Part shown: piece after piece, positions 1-6,670 of the stretch
Layout of the letters: each line of letters begins with the position of its first letter
Numbering within the stretch: position 1 is the first letter of the stretch
Assembly: GCA_900498245.1 (NCBI GenBank)
Contig: LS998015.1
Coordinates: 3,157,610-3,185,830, forward strand
Length of the DNA stretch: 28,221 nucleotides
Reading direction: 5' to 3'
Source of the DNA: Candidatus Zixiibacteriota bacterium
GTDB lineage: Bacteria > Zixibacteria > MSB-5A5 > GN15 > PGXB01
Made by a program: the position numbers and the translations under genes
The notes under the pieces: generated by a model
The model's input: the letters and a program-made list of their open reading frames with translations, nothing else
What the model was told of the DNA's origin: nothing
The model's database searches: none

Positions 1-278
1 GCCCCCTCATAGGGCATTTCTATTTTGAAATCAAAACGGATTCGTTTTTTGACGGAAGTCACCGAATAGACGATTTCGAATTTTTCGCCGGTGTCGACGG
101 CGGCGATATTGTTGAGAAAATCGATCTGCAGGGTTTCATCGGCAGTAATATTTTTGCAGAATTCCAGGAGATCTTCACGCTTGATTCGGAAAACCGGCTC
201 ATATTTCCCGGTTTCCAAAAGCTCCGCCCGGCCCGGAAACTTATCCTGGATATATTTGGTCAGTTCGTCACGATTCAT
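1..278 (-). CDS. nuoC: NADH-quinone oxidoreductase subunit C (NuoC), partial
   Basis: The first 92 codons of a gene that continues past the left edge of the window. The translation begins MNRDELTKYIQDKFPG and contains LQIDFLNNIAAVDTGEKF followed by a strand-rich segment, which matches the N-terminal half of the 30-kDa subunit of respiratory complex I. This subunit sits in the peripheral arm with NuoB and NuoD and helps dock the quinone site; it binds no cofactor. The ATG lies 12 bases after the nuoB stop, and an AAGGA Shine-Dalgarno overlaps that TAA stop, so this start is well supported. It is the third gene of a nuoABC run. The order nuoA-B-C is standard, so nuoD is expected next, outside the window. 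Confidence 0.9.
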   Translation of the reverse strand, partial: MNRDELTKYIQDKFPGRAELLETGKYEPVFRIKREDLLEFCKNITADETLQIDFLNNIAAVDTGEKFEIVYSVTSVKKRIRFDFKIEMPYEG

Positions 279-290
279 CGAAGCAAATCC

Positions 291-797
291 TTAAGACCAA
301 TCCTGCACCTTGAGAGTTTTGACTTTTTTCTGAAGAGTTAAACATCCTTCCAGAAGCGACTCCGGCCGGGGAGGACAGCCGGGAATATAAACATCGACCG
401 GCACGATATGATCGATCCCTTTTTCGACGGCATAACTGTCGTAGTAGAATGGGCCGCCATGAACCGTGCAGCCGCCCATAGCGATAACATAACGCGGCTC
501 GGCCATCTGGTCATACAGGAGGCGGAGCCGGGGGGCCATTTTTTTGGTAATGGTGCCGGCAGCGATGATTAAATCGGATTGGCGCGGCGAGGCCCGGAAA
601 ATCATGCCGAAGCGATCAAAATCGTAACGGGAGGCCCCGGTGGCCATCAATTCGATAGCACAGCAGGCGGTTCCGAACAGCAAATACCACAACGAACTGG
701 CCTGCGACTGGCTCAAGACATAATTGAGCGAGGTGGTGGCGATGCCGCCGCCAGGGAATTTCTCCAAATATACCGGAAGTTTCTTTATTACACCCAT
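291..797 (-). CDS. nuoB: NADH-quinone oxidoreductase subunit B (NuoB)
   Basis: A 168-residue protein, the usual length for the PSST subunit of complex I, which carries the terminal iron-sulfur cluster N2 that reduces quinone. The cluster ligands are visible: adjacent C45 and C46 in [14 protein letters not shown]110 in [10 protein letters not shown] and C141 in PGCPPRPE. It sits at the cytoplasmic membrane surface between the peripheral and membrane arms. The gene overlaps the end of nuoA by 10 bases and precedes nuoC by 12 bases, so the three are translated from one message and are probably coupled. No key residue is missing. The main alternative would be the small subunit of a membrane-bound NiFe hydrogenase, but the nuoA and nuoC neighbours argue for complex I. 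Confidence 0.97.
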   Translation of the reverse strand: MGVIKKLPVYLEKFPGGGIATTSLNYVLSQSQASSLWYLLFGTACCAIELMATGASRYDFDRFGMIFRASPRQSDLIIAAGTITKKMAPRLRLLYDQMAEPRYVIAMGGCTVHGGPFYYDSYAVEKGIDHIVPVDVYIPGCPPRPESLLEGCLTLQKKVKTLKVQDWS

Positions 798-1141
798 TTC
801 AATACTCCTTTCTTCCAGGCATAGAAGAGGCCAAAAAGTAATACGGCGATAAAAATCACCATTTCAATCAGAGCATAGAGCCCCAATTGCCCGAAAGCGA
901 CCGCCCACGGAAAGAGAAAGACCGCTTCGACATCGAAAACCACAAAAATCAGCGCAAAGATATAGAAACGGTTGTTGAACTGGATCCAGGCGTCCCCGAT
1001 AGGCTGTTCGGCCGATTCGTAACTCTGGTTTTTGGCCTTATAGGGGTGCGCCGGCCGAATCAGGCGGGCCAGGAAGAAGGTAAACAGGACCATTCCAATC
1101 CCCACTCCCAGGAAGACCAGAACGGCTAAATATGCTGACAT
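788..1141 (-). CDS. nuoA: NADH-quinone oxidoreductase subunit A (NuoA)
   Basis: A 117-residue membrane protein with three predicted transmembrane helices at about residues 3-27, 59-79 and 87-110. The conserved loop between helices 1 and 2 ([21 protein letters not shown]) and the helix-2 motif [15 protein letters not shown] are diagnostic of the ND3/NuoA subunit of complex I, whose loop senses the active/deactive state near the quinone site. The ATG is preceded by a purine-rich GAGG and GAGAG stretch. It is the first gene of the nuo operon and overlaps nuoB by 10 bases. The upstream region holds a promoter-like pair and a CRP-type palindrome. Confidence 0.96.
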   Translation of the reverse strand: MSAYLAVLVFLGVGIGMVLFTFFLARLIRPAHPYKAKNQSYESAEQPIGDAWIQFNNRFYIFALIFVVFDVEAVFLFPWAVAFGQLGLYALIEMVIFIAVLLFGLFYAWKKGVLKWV

Positions 1142-1170
1142 TCTCTCAAAACCTCATAAGTCAAATCAAC

Positions 1171-1190
1171 TTTGTGACTTTAGTCACAAA
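1171..1190 (-). promoter_or_regulatory. Perfect CRP/FNR-superfamily-type operator upstream of nuoA
   Basis: A perfect 20-bp palindrome, TTTGTGACT-TT-AGTCACAAA, contains TGTGA-N6-TCACA, the consensus of CRP-type regulators. It lies 29 bases upstream of the nuoA start. If the promoter proposed at 1201-1228 is right, the site sits just downstream of the transcription start, which would suit a repressor. Which regulator binds is unknown, because no crp-like gene is present in the window. Confidence 0.65.
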
Positions 1191-1200
1191 TAATGGCGAG

Positions 1201-1228
1201 AAATTAACCGTTTTTGAGGAGAAGTCAA
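1201..1228 (-). promoter_or_regulatory. Candidate sigma-70-type promoter for the nuo operon
   Basis: On the minus strand TTGACT (1223-1228) is followed after 16 bases by TAATTT (1201-1206). The -35 match is good and the -10 match is partial. The expected start would be near 1194, directly before the palindrome at 1171-1190. This is a motif reading only. Confidence 0.35.
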
Positions 1229-1324
1229 GAGTTTTTGGGAAAAAAAATTAAAATTGTCCGAATTTAAATGATAATGCAATAGTTACGTTTATGCACTTAC
1301 TGCGGAATGACAACACTATGGGAT

Positions 1325-1365
1325 CTAAAAAGATAACACGGTCCGGACAAATTGCCCGGGCCGTG
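1325..1365 (-). terminator. Intrinsic terminator after the DUF4139 gene
   Basis: On the minus strand a 10-bp stem, CACGGCCCGG with CCGGACCGTG (one mismatch), encloses a 9-base loop and is followed by TTATCTTTTT. It begins 10 bases after the stop codon of the gene at 1375, so it ends that transcript before the nuo promoter region. Confidence 0.7.
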
Positions 1366-1374
1366 CGGCAATAA

Positions 1375-3081
1375 TTAGAGACCGGAGATCACCGCCCCTC
1401 TGGGATAGCCGAGGCGATAAGAGAAAGTGACAATCTTTTCTTCATCGGGGGCAAGAGTGATATCCCATTTGGCCCGGCCCTGCTCGTCGATAGACGCCGG
1501 TCTTGGATCTATGTCCTTTGTCTTGATCTTGATCTGATTATGCTGGCTGACCGGCAAGGCCTCTTCGAGAGAAATTGTCTTCGGGATGGGGGCGTGATTT
1601 TTCAGGGTAATTTTGACGGTTTCGGACAATTCTTCCTGGCCGCCAAAGATGCTTTTCTTGCGAGAAACGATTTCTCTTTTGACGGTTATCTGGTTATCCA
1701 AACCGAACGGCAGTTCAAATGCCTGTCCGGGGACAATTGTCTCCTTAACGGACGCTTTGCCGAGGTAGCCCGATTCGACAAAAATATTGACCACCCCCGG
1801 CATCAAGACACCCCGATCATTATTGGTCAGGGTGGCCTGCCGGTAAACGCCCGTAACATTGCGGGGGCGGCAGATATAATTTGTAGCGGCGTCAAAATCC
1901 CATTGGGCAATAGGACAGCGAACCGATTTGTCACCCGAAGGGATGGACTCTTTTCTAATTATCAAGTACGAGATATCAAAACCAATCATTTTTTGAATGG
2001 CTGACGAGAGATTTCCCAGCCCGCCGGGCCCGTATCCCCCCAACGGATCCCCGATATTGGCACCGTCAACCAAATATGATACTTCTCCGGCACTTCCCCC
2101 CCTGATCCTGATTTCACCCCTGTTGGTCGTGACAACCCCGGGACTTTTTTGAAGAAGGTCATCGACATTCGAGATCGGCATGGCTTCAATGGATGCCCGC
2201 GATATGGTAATTTCGCCCGGCCCGGCATTAAGAGAGGGGCGGGAGGTCGATATGGTAATATTCACATCATCCCAATCTTCCCCGGTCCGTTGCACTATTT
2301 CGGCGAAATAATCGAGCCGGACTTTGCCGGTACCGGGATCGTAACGGGCGTCATACAAAGGGGTCCAGGATGCCCCCGGGAGCATATATGTCAGCGCCAA
2401 TTTGACCTTCCCTTCCCCGGCCAGCCGTACATCAATTTGCACCGATCTTGTTCTATTTCCGGAGGAGGCGTCTGATTTTGCCAATTCTTCTTTGAGAAGT
2501 TTCAGTTTTTCTGAAATATCCGCCCTTTCCCTGCTGAAATACCGCAAGGAGTCGGTCACCAATCTTAACTTCTTACCGAAAAATTGCATGCCCGCCTCCC
2601 ATTTGACGGCATCGATGGTACTGGCGGCGATCTGACGGGTCATCTCATCGGTGCCGGTCTTACCGATGGTCATAAGAAAATTTTTTTCATCTCCCAGGAC
2701 GCTGATATGATCATCGATCTCCTTAAGCCTGATTTCCTCCAGTTCCTTGATCCGGCTCTCCAATTCCGCCACTCGTTTCTGTTGGGACTCGAGGTGATTA
2801 ACTTCGGAATGATTCAGACCGAGAATAGTAACACCGTCAAGTCCTGAAGTGGAGACCTGAAACGAAGAGACATCGGCCAGATGCGGAATATTCTCGAATG
2901 TTACAGACTGATCTCCGGCGGGAAGTTCGACTGCCCCGCTTCGGGTCACCGTCGCCTCTCCGGGGTAAACGGTGACCGATTCGATTCTTGATTCAATATT
3001 CACCGAAGATGCCACGGCGCCGGATGTCAATAAAGCCAGAATTATCAATCCGGCCGTACTTATAGCCAATTGCCGTTTCAT
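1375..3081 (-). CDS. Secreted DUF4139/MuiA-family protein with an inserted TonB-plug-like segment
   Basis: A 568-residue protein from the chosen start. An in-frame ATG four codons upstream (3093) exists, but GGAGG ends five bases before the ATG at 3081, so 3081 is preferred. Residues 1-25 form a signal peptide. Next come the N-terminal DUF4140-type domain (VTVYPGEATVTRSGAVELPAG), a coiled coil around residues 90-205, and a DUF4139 barrel with the typical ASWTPLYDARYD and STSRPSL motifs. The rest of DUF4139 follows from about residue 385 to the end (GVVNIFVESGYLGKASV). Between the halves, at about residues 294-370, lies a segment resembling the plug of TonB-dependent receptors: DDLLQKSPGVV, IRIRGGSAGEVSYLVDGANI and a trailing SAIQKMIGF. 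The function of DUF4139 proteins is poorly known; mucoidy inhibitor A is the named member. The protein is probably periplasmic or surface-associated and stands as a single gene with its own terminator. Confidence 0.85.
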   Translation of the reverse strand: MKRQLAISTAGLIILALLTSGAVASSVNIESRIESVTVYPGEATVTRSGAVELPAGDQSVTFENIPHLADVSSFQVSTSGLDGVTILGLNHSEVNHLESQQKRVAELESRIKELEEIRLKEIDDHISVLGDEKNFLMTIGKTGTDEMTRQIAASTIDAVKWEAGMQFFGKKLRLVTDSLRYFSRERADISEKLKLLKEELAKSDASSGNRTRSVQIDVRLAGEGKVKLALTYMLPGASWTPLYDARYDPGTGKVRLDYFAEIVQRTGEDWDDVNITISTSRPSLNAGPGEITISRASIEAMPISNVDDLLQKSPGVVTTNRGEIRIRGGSAGEVSYLVDGANIGDPLGGYGPGGLGNLSSAIQKMIGFDISYLIIRKESIPSGDKSVRCPIAQWDFDAATNYICRPRNVTGVYRQATLTNNDRGVLMPGVVNIFVESGYLGKASVKETIVPGQAFELPFGLDNQITVKREIVSRKKSIFGGQEELSETVKITLKNHAPIPKTISLEEALPVSQHNQIKIKTKDIDPRPASIDEQGRAKWDITLAPDEEKIVTFSYRLGYPRGAVISGL

Positions 3082-3190
3082 AAAGGCCTCCATAATTAAG
3101 AGTTCTGATTAAATGCTACTGTGGGGATTACAATTAAGAGACGATTAACTTCCCTAATATTGGCAATGATTTTTTGAAAGAAGAAGTTAA

Positions 3191-4357
3191 TCAGGCTAAT
3201 TTTTTTGCCAGTGTCAGATAAATTGCCGGGACAGCAATGGCTACAACTGCCCCGGAATAAAATACGATCGGCACGCCGAATTGCGACGCCAGAAGCCCGA
3301 TTATGACACCGGCGAAAACTTCACCGACGGAGCAGATCATATTATATCCGGACAAGAAAGCGGCGCGGTTTGGTCCTTTGTACTGCCGGTTTAGATGGGT
3401 CGAGAGAGCCGGGCGAATCAATTCTTTGAAGAGAAAATAAGCCACGAGGGCGTTGATGGCATAATTATTCGAAACCCGGGGCATGACCCAAAGCAGGACC
3501 GCAATTGAAATAAAGCAGGCAATCAAATAAGAGCCAAGTCTATTATAATAGTACTCGCTGAATCGTACGAACACCAATGTAAGAAGCGCTCCCACGGCGG
3601 TGAAAAAACCGAAATAGGCGACATCAATTTTACGAATCTCCCCAAAGAGAACCTGCCAGTACTGATCGGCTCCTTCGAAGACAAGATTGGCCAAAACTCC
3701 GACCGCAAAAATGGCCATGATTATTCTATTGGCCCGGATGGAATGATGAAGCGATTTGAGACTGCCTTTTATGTTCGTGGTGCTGTCATCAGTGCGGTTT
3801 CGGGATGTTTCGGTTAAAAACTGTGAAACGACCAGCCCGACAAAACCGAGGGCGATAATCGGGATAAAGAGAATCGGGAGATAATATTTTGCCAGTAAGC
3901 CTCCGCCAATCATACCGGCCAGAGAAGCGGCGGTCCGTACCGCGGTCCGGTTGCTGAAAAGGCGGGAAAGAGATTTTTCTCGCTTTTCAGTGTCGAAGGA
4001 ATCGACTGCCAGCGCTTCCAGCGCCCCGGAAATAAAGGTCTCGGCGATTCCGAAAACAATTTCGGCGACCAGAAATCCGGCGAAACCGCGGAAGTGGAAA
4101 AAGATCAGGCCGGAGATCCCGAACAGGAGGAATCCTGCGGCAGTTGACAGTTTGCGCCCGTAGCGGTCGGCAAAAAGGCCGGTGGGGAGTTCGAATAAAA
4201 TAATGGAGGCTTCGAAGACCGAGGCCAGAAGCGCCACCTCGAGCAGAGTCACCCCAAAGTGGCGGAAATAGACCACATAGACCGGCAATATGGTACCGCT
4301 CAGAAGCGCCAGAACCGCTTCCAGAATATAAAAGAGCCTTACATTTTTCGGGTTCAC
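3191..4357 (-). CDS. Major facilitator superfamily transporter
   Basis: A 388-residue hydrophobic protein with about 11-12 transmembrane helices, the normal size for an MFS permease. The loop after helix 2 carries the MFS signature A in the form GLFADRYGRKLS. The protein resembles drug- or metabolite-efflux members, but the substrate cannot be read from the sequence. The start is a GTG at 4357, one base after the TGA of ridA; a GGTGA lies 7 bases upstream inside ridA. An ATG overlapping this site is out of frame and immediately followed by a stop. The placement implies translational coupling to ridA. Confidence 0.88.
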   Translation of the reverse strand: MNPKNVRLFYILEAVLALLSGTILPVYVVYFRHFGVTLLEVALLASVFEASIILFELPTGLFADRYGRKLSTAAGFLLFGISGLIFFHFRGFAGFLVAEIVFGIAETFISGALEALAVDSFDTEKREKSLSRLFSNRTAVRTAASLAGMIGGGLLAKYYLPILFIPIIALGFVGLVVSQFLTETSRNRTDDSTTNIKGSLKSLHHSIRANRIIMAIFAVGVLANLVFEGADQYWQVLFGEIRKIDVAYFGFFTAVGALLTLVFVRFSEYYYNRLGSYLIACFISIAVLLWVMPRVSNNYAINALVAYFLFKELIRPALSTHLNRQYKGPNRAAFLSGYNMICSVGEVFAGVIIGLLASQFGVPIVFYSGAVVAIAVPAIYLTLAKKLA

Positions 4358-4358
4358 A

Positions 4359-4742
4359 TCATATCACCGCGATGGCTTCGATTTCGACTTTGCCGTTTTT
4401 CGGAAGTCCCGAAACCTGGACGGTTGCCCGCGCCGGCATCTCTGATGTGAAATAGCGGCCATAGACTTCGTTGACGGCGGCGAAATCGTTCATATCGGTG
4501 AGATATATGGTCGTTTTGACCACGTTTTTCATATCGGCGCCGGCCGCCTGCAGGATGGCCCGGATATTTTTGAGGACCTGATCGGTCTGTTCGGCGGCGG
4601 TCACCCCGACCAAAGTGCCGTCGGAGGGATTAAGCGCCACTTGTCCGGCGCAGAAGATCATCTGGCCGGCGGAGATTTTTATCCCTTGCGAGTATGGCCC
4701 GACCGCGCTCGGGGCGCCGGTTGTCTTGATTATCTCTTTCAT
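4359..4742 (-). CDS. ridA: RidA family reactive intermediate/imine deaminase
   Basis: A 127-residue YjgF/YER057c/UK114 family protein, which hydrolyses reactive enamines and imines such as 2-aminoacrylate released by PLP enzymes. The family motifs are all present: GAPSAVGPYSQGI near the N-terminus, the GQVALNP and NVVKTTIYLTDM segments, and PARATVQVSGLP with the substrate-carboxylate-binding arginine, followed by VEIEAIAV with the active-site glutamate. The reading frame is open further upstream, but the ATG at 4742 begins the conserved domain and is preceded by a good AGGAG, so the longer form was rejected. It is the first gene of a two-gene run with the MFS transporter and has a promoter-like pair upstream. 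Confidence 0.95.
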   Translation of the reverse strand: MKEIIKTTGAPSAVGPYSQGIKISAGQMIFCAGQVALNPSDGTLVGVTAAEQTDQVLKNIRAILQAAGADMKNVVKTTIYLTDMNDFAAVNEVYGRYFTSEMPARATVQVSGLPKNGKVEIEAIAVI

Positions 4743-4784
4743 AATTTCTCCTGAAAAATAAATATTGGCTCCAAAATTTCTTTC

Positions 4785-4813
4785 AGAATAAATCGAAAAT
4801 AACGAAGAATCAA
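4785..4813 (-). promoter_or_regulatory. Candidate sigma-70-type promoter for ridA
   Basis: On the minus strand TTGATT (4808-4813) and TATTCT (4785-4790) are separated by exactly 17 bases. A start near 4778 would leave a leader of about 35 bases before the ridA ATG. The stretch between the divergent genes is AT-rich here. Confidence 0.45.
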
Positions 4814-4910
4814 TGTAATAAGTCCGCAAATTTTCGCCATTGCTTTGGCAATCGGTCAAATCGGCGGGTGTCGGCCGGCGTATCATACGAAAACGGAACG
4901 CGAGGCCAAT

Positions 4911-5681
4911 ATGGAACAGACCGCCAACGCCACCTATATCAAGTTAAAATCTTATGATGATTTCAGGACATCCCAACTCGATTCGGCCAAATGGACCAAA
5001 GCTCGACTCCCTCTCGGGGACGACCGATTCTGGGAATATTACGATCCCAATACCGTTATAAAAACCGGCCACGGCGCCTGCGAAATTACGGTCAATCCTT
5101 TTTCCCGAAGCCATAATTCTGTCCAGATTGCCGACAATCCCAAGACCCTTATCGCTTCGGCCTCTCCCCTTGAAATCGGCCCCGATGATATATTGAGCGT
5201 CTCGGTCGATATCGCGGCCCGGGCCTATAATAATGATCCCCATGACATCTGGGACGCCTTTATCACTTTCAATCTTTTCGATTTCGAATCCGGCGTGGTT
5301 TTGGATTTTCTGCTTAACGGTCATCTGGTCTATGCCCTGTTTGAAAGACTCTATATACCGGGTTTGACCGACGAAACAACCGCTTTTACCCGCGAAGCGA
5401 ATCTTCCCGTGCCGACCGAGCCGGGGAAAGTGCACAACTGCATAATCAATTACGACCGGAAATTCGATACGGCGCTCTGGATAATCGACGGCCAGCCGGT
5501 TTACCGGGTTCCCAATATCCCCGTGAAAGTCAACAGGTTCCATCTCGGGATGGGGCTGATGACACTCAAACCAATCCGGGCCGCTTTTCCCTATTATTTT
5601 CCCAAATCGACCTCACTTCACGGGCAGGGGATATCCGGGGTCTGGGCCAATTATCGATTCGGTTTGACCAAAAATAATTAA
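4911..5681 (+). CDS. DUF6081-like protein of unknown function
   Basis: A 256-residue protein starting at an ATG with GAGG five bases upstream. A longer in-frame start at 4845 is less likely because it lacks a Shine-Dalgarno. There is no signal peptide or membrane segment. The sequence is mostly beta-type, with an early tryptophan-rich part (SAKWTKARLPLGDDRFWEYY) and the segments NPFSRSHNSVQIADNPK, DIWDAFITFNLFDFESG and CIINYDRKFDTALWIIDGQP. From memory this pattern matches the DUF6081 family known mainly from actinobacteria and fungi, with a jelly-roll look, but no reaction is assigned. The gene is divergent from ridA and stands alone. Its presence in an FCB-like genome could reflect transfer. 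The family call is moderately secure; the function is unknown. Confidence 0.7.
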   Translation: MEQTANATYIKLKSYDDFRTSQLDSAKWTKARLPLGDDRFWEYYDPNTVIKTGHGACEITVNPFSRSHNSVQIADNPKTLIASASPLEIGPDDILSVSVDIAARAYNNDPHDIWDAFITFNLFDFESGVVLDFLLNGHLVYALFERLYIPGLTDETTAFTREANLPVPTEPGKVHNCIINYDRKFDTALWIIDGQPVYRVPNIPVKVNRFHLGMGLMTLKPIRAAFPYYFPKSTSLHGQGISGVWANYRFGLTKNN

Positions 5682-5706
5682 ATTTTTTAAAAAAAGTTAA
5701 AGTCAG

Positions 5707-5725
5707 ACTGCCAGATTCTGTCAGT
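5707..5725 (+). promoter_or_regulatory. 19-bp near-perfect palindrome before a putative -10 element
   Basis: ACTGCCAGA-T-TCTGTCAGT is symmetric apart from one position. It is followed by a C5T5 run and by TATATT at 5735-5740. It is too compact to be a convincing terminator hairpin, so an operator reading is preferred. The spacing to TATATT suggests control of the transcript proposed at 5747-5876. Confidence 0.3.
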
Positions 5726-5746
5726 CCCCCTTTTTATATTAGAGCG

Positions 5747-5876
5747 GATGTTGGTTCTTTTCTGAAACTGTGAGGGATGGGGTCGGAGAGGTTCGGCGCC
5801 CGCCGGACCGACCAGGGAGGGGGGCGGCCCAAATGTGACGGCGGCAGGATTCGTTCTTGCCGCCATATTTTTTTAA
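5747..5876 (+). ncRNA. Possible structured small RNA, unassigned
   Basis: A 263-base gap between the DUF6081-like gene and lepB holds a GC-rich structured stretch. GGTCGG (5781-5786) pairs with CCGACC (5808-5813), and inside it TTCGGC (5792-5797) pairs with GCCGGA (5802-5807) around a GCCC loop. This leaves an AGAGG bulge on the 5' side only. G-rich and C-rich tracts follow, then a strong terminator. No open reading frame fits. I compared it from memory with SRP RNA, 6S RNA, RNase P RNA and common riboswitches and found no match. It could instead be an untranslated leader that ends by attenuation before lepB. Confidence 0.3.
5840..5876 (+). terminator. Strong intrinsic terminator upstream of lepB
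   Basis: GGCGGCA (5840-5846) pairs perfectly with TGCCGCC (5858-5864) around an 11-base loop, followed by ATATTTTTTTT. It ends either the DUF6081-like transcript or the putative RNA at 5747. Confidence 0.75.
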
Positions 5877-5885
5877 TATTATCAT
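5857..5885 (+). promoter_or_regulatory. Candidate lepB promoter overlapping the terminator
   Basis: TTGCCG (5857-5862) and TATCAT (5880-5885) are 17 bases apart. The -35 element lies inside the 3' arm of the terminator hairpin, so transcription into this region and initiation from it would share the same bases. This is a motif reading only. Confidence 0.3.
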
Positions 5886-5888
5886 AAT

Positions 5889-5922
5889 CCCCTGAAACAG
5901 GGGGAGTTAAAGAATATCCCCC
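5889..5922 (+). promoter_or_regulatory. Mutually exclusive hairpins in the lepB leader
   Basis: CCCCTG-AAA-CAGGGG can form at 5889-5904. Alternatively GGGGGA (5900-5905) can pair with TCCCCC (5917-5922). The two structures share the same G-run, so only one can form at a time. The G-run, GGGGGAG, is also the only Shine-Dalgarno-like sequence in the leader. Confidence 0.35.
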
Positions 5923-5944
5923 ATTGGCCGATAAACTTAAAAGT

Positions 5945-6670
5945 ATGGATAATAATTTCCTTCTCCAGGAATTTCAGCCGACCGAGATCAAAGAGCCGAT
6001 TGTCCGGCCGCCGGTCCTGAAAAGAAAACGGAAACCAATCTGGCGCGAGTATCTGGAAGTAATTCTGATTTCATTGGCCGCGGCGGTCCTTCTGCGCCTC
6101 ATGGTCGTTTCGGCGTATCGTGTAGATTCGGCTTCGATGGAGGATACCCTGCTTGAGGGAGATTATATTTTTGTCAACAAATTGGCGTACAGTTTCGGCG
6201 ACCCGAAAGCCGGGGATATCGTGATTTTCAAATCCCCTCTCAATCCGACCAAGGATTATATCAAACGGATCGTGGCGCTTCCGGGGCAGACGGTGGAAGT
6301 GGTCGATAAGGTAATCTATGTCGATAACCAGTTGGCCGCCATCTATCCCCATGCCAAGAACAGCGATCCCAAGATTCTGCCGATGCAGTTATCGAGCCGG
6401 GACAATTTCGGTCCGATTCAGGTTCCCTCCGAGAATTATTTTGTCCTCGGGGACAACCGCGATAACAGCCAGGACAGCCGGTTCTGGGGATTCGTTCCGA
6501 AAGAGAATCTCAAAGGCAAGGCCATTTTCGTCTACTGGTCGTGGACGCCCGACAAAAATTCTCCCGAATGGAGATTTCCGTACGTAATATCCGCTTTCCA
6601 GATGGGTTTTTATTTCATCACTAATTTCCCGTCGCAGACCCGCTGGGAGCGGTTGTTTACCGCTCTCTAA
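5945..6670 (+). CDS. lepB: Signal peptidase I
   Basis: A membrane serine protease that removes signal peptides from exported pre-proteins. From the ATG at 5945 it has 241 residues. An in-frame TTG at 5924 would add seven; neither start has a good Shine-Dalgarno. A transmembrane anchor at about residues 36-57 follows a basic segment (LKRKRKP). The catalytic serine lies in DSASMEDTLLEGD (S64) and the general-base lysine in DYIKRIVALPG (K107). The box E motif GDNRDNSQDSRFWG is intact. The catalytic domain then faces the periplasm. The stop codon abuts the ATG of hemW directly, so both are probably on one message. In this window it is functionally linked to secA, and to the several signal-peptide-bearing products encoded here. 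Confidence 0.95.
   Translation: MDNNFLLQEFQPTEIKEPIVRPPVLKRKRKPIWREYLEVILISLAAAVLLRLMVVSAYRVDSASMEDTLLEGDYIFVNKLAYSFGDPKAGDIVIFKSPLNPTKDYIKRIVALPGQTVEVVDKVIYVDNQLAAIYPHAKNSDPKILPMQLSSRDNFGPIQVPSENYFVLGDNRDNSQDSRFWGFVPKENLKGKAIFVYWSWTPDKNSPEWRFPYVISAFQMGFYFITNFPSQTRWERLFTAL

Noticed and set aside
1171-1190. FNR-type site (TTGAT-N4-ATCAA) reading of the nuo palindrome
   Set aside because: The half-sites are TGTGA and TCACA, which match the CRP form and not the FNR form.
5770-5876. SRP (4.5S) or 6S RNA gene
   Set aside because: The SRP helix-8 signature (GGAAGG and AGCAG around the conserved loop) is absent, and there is no 6S-like central bubble. It was left as an unassigned candidate RNA.
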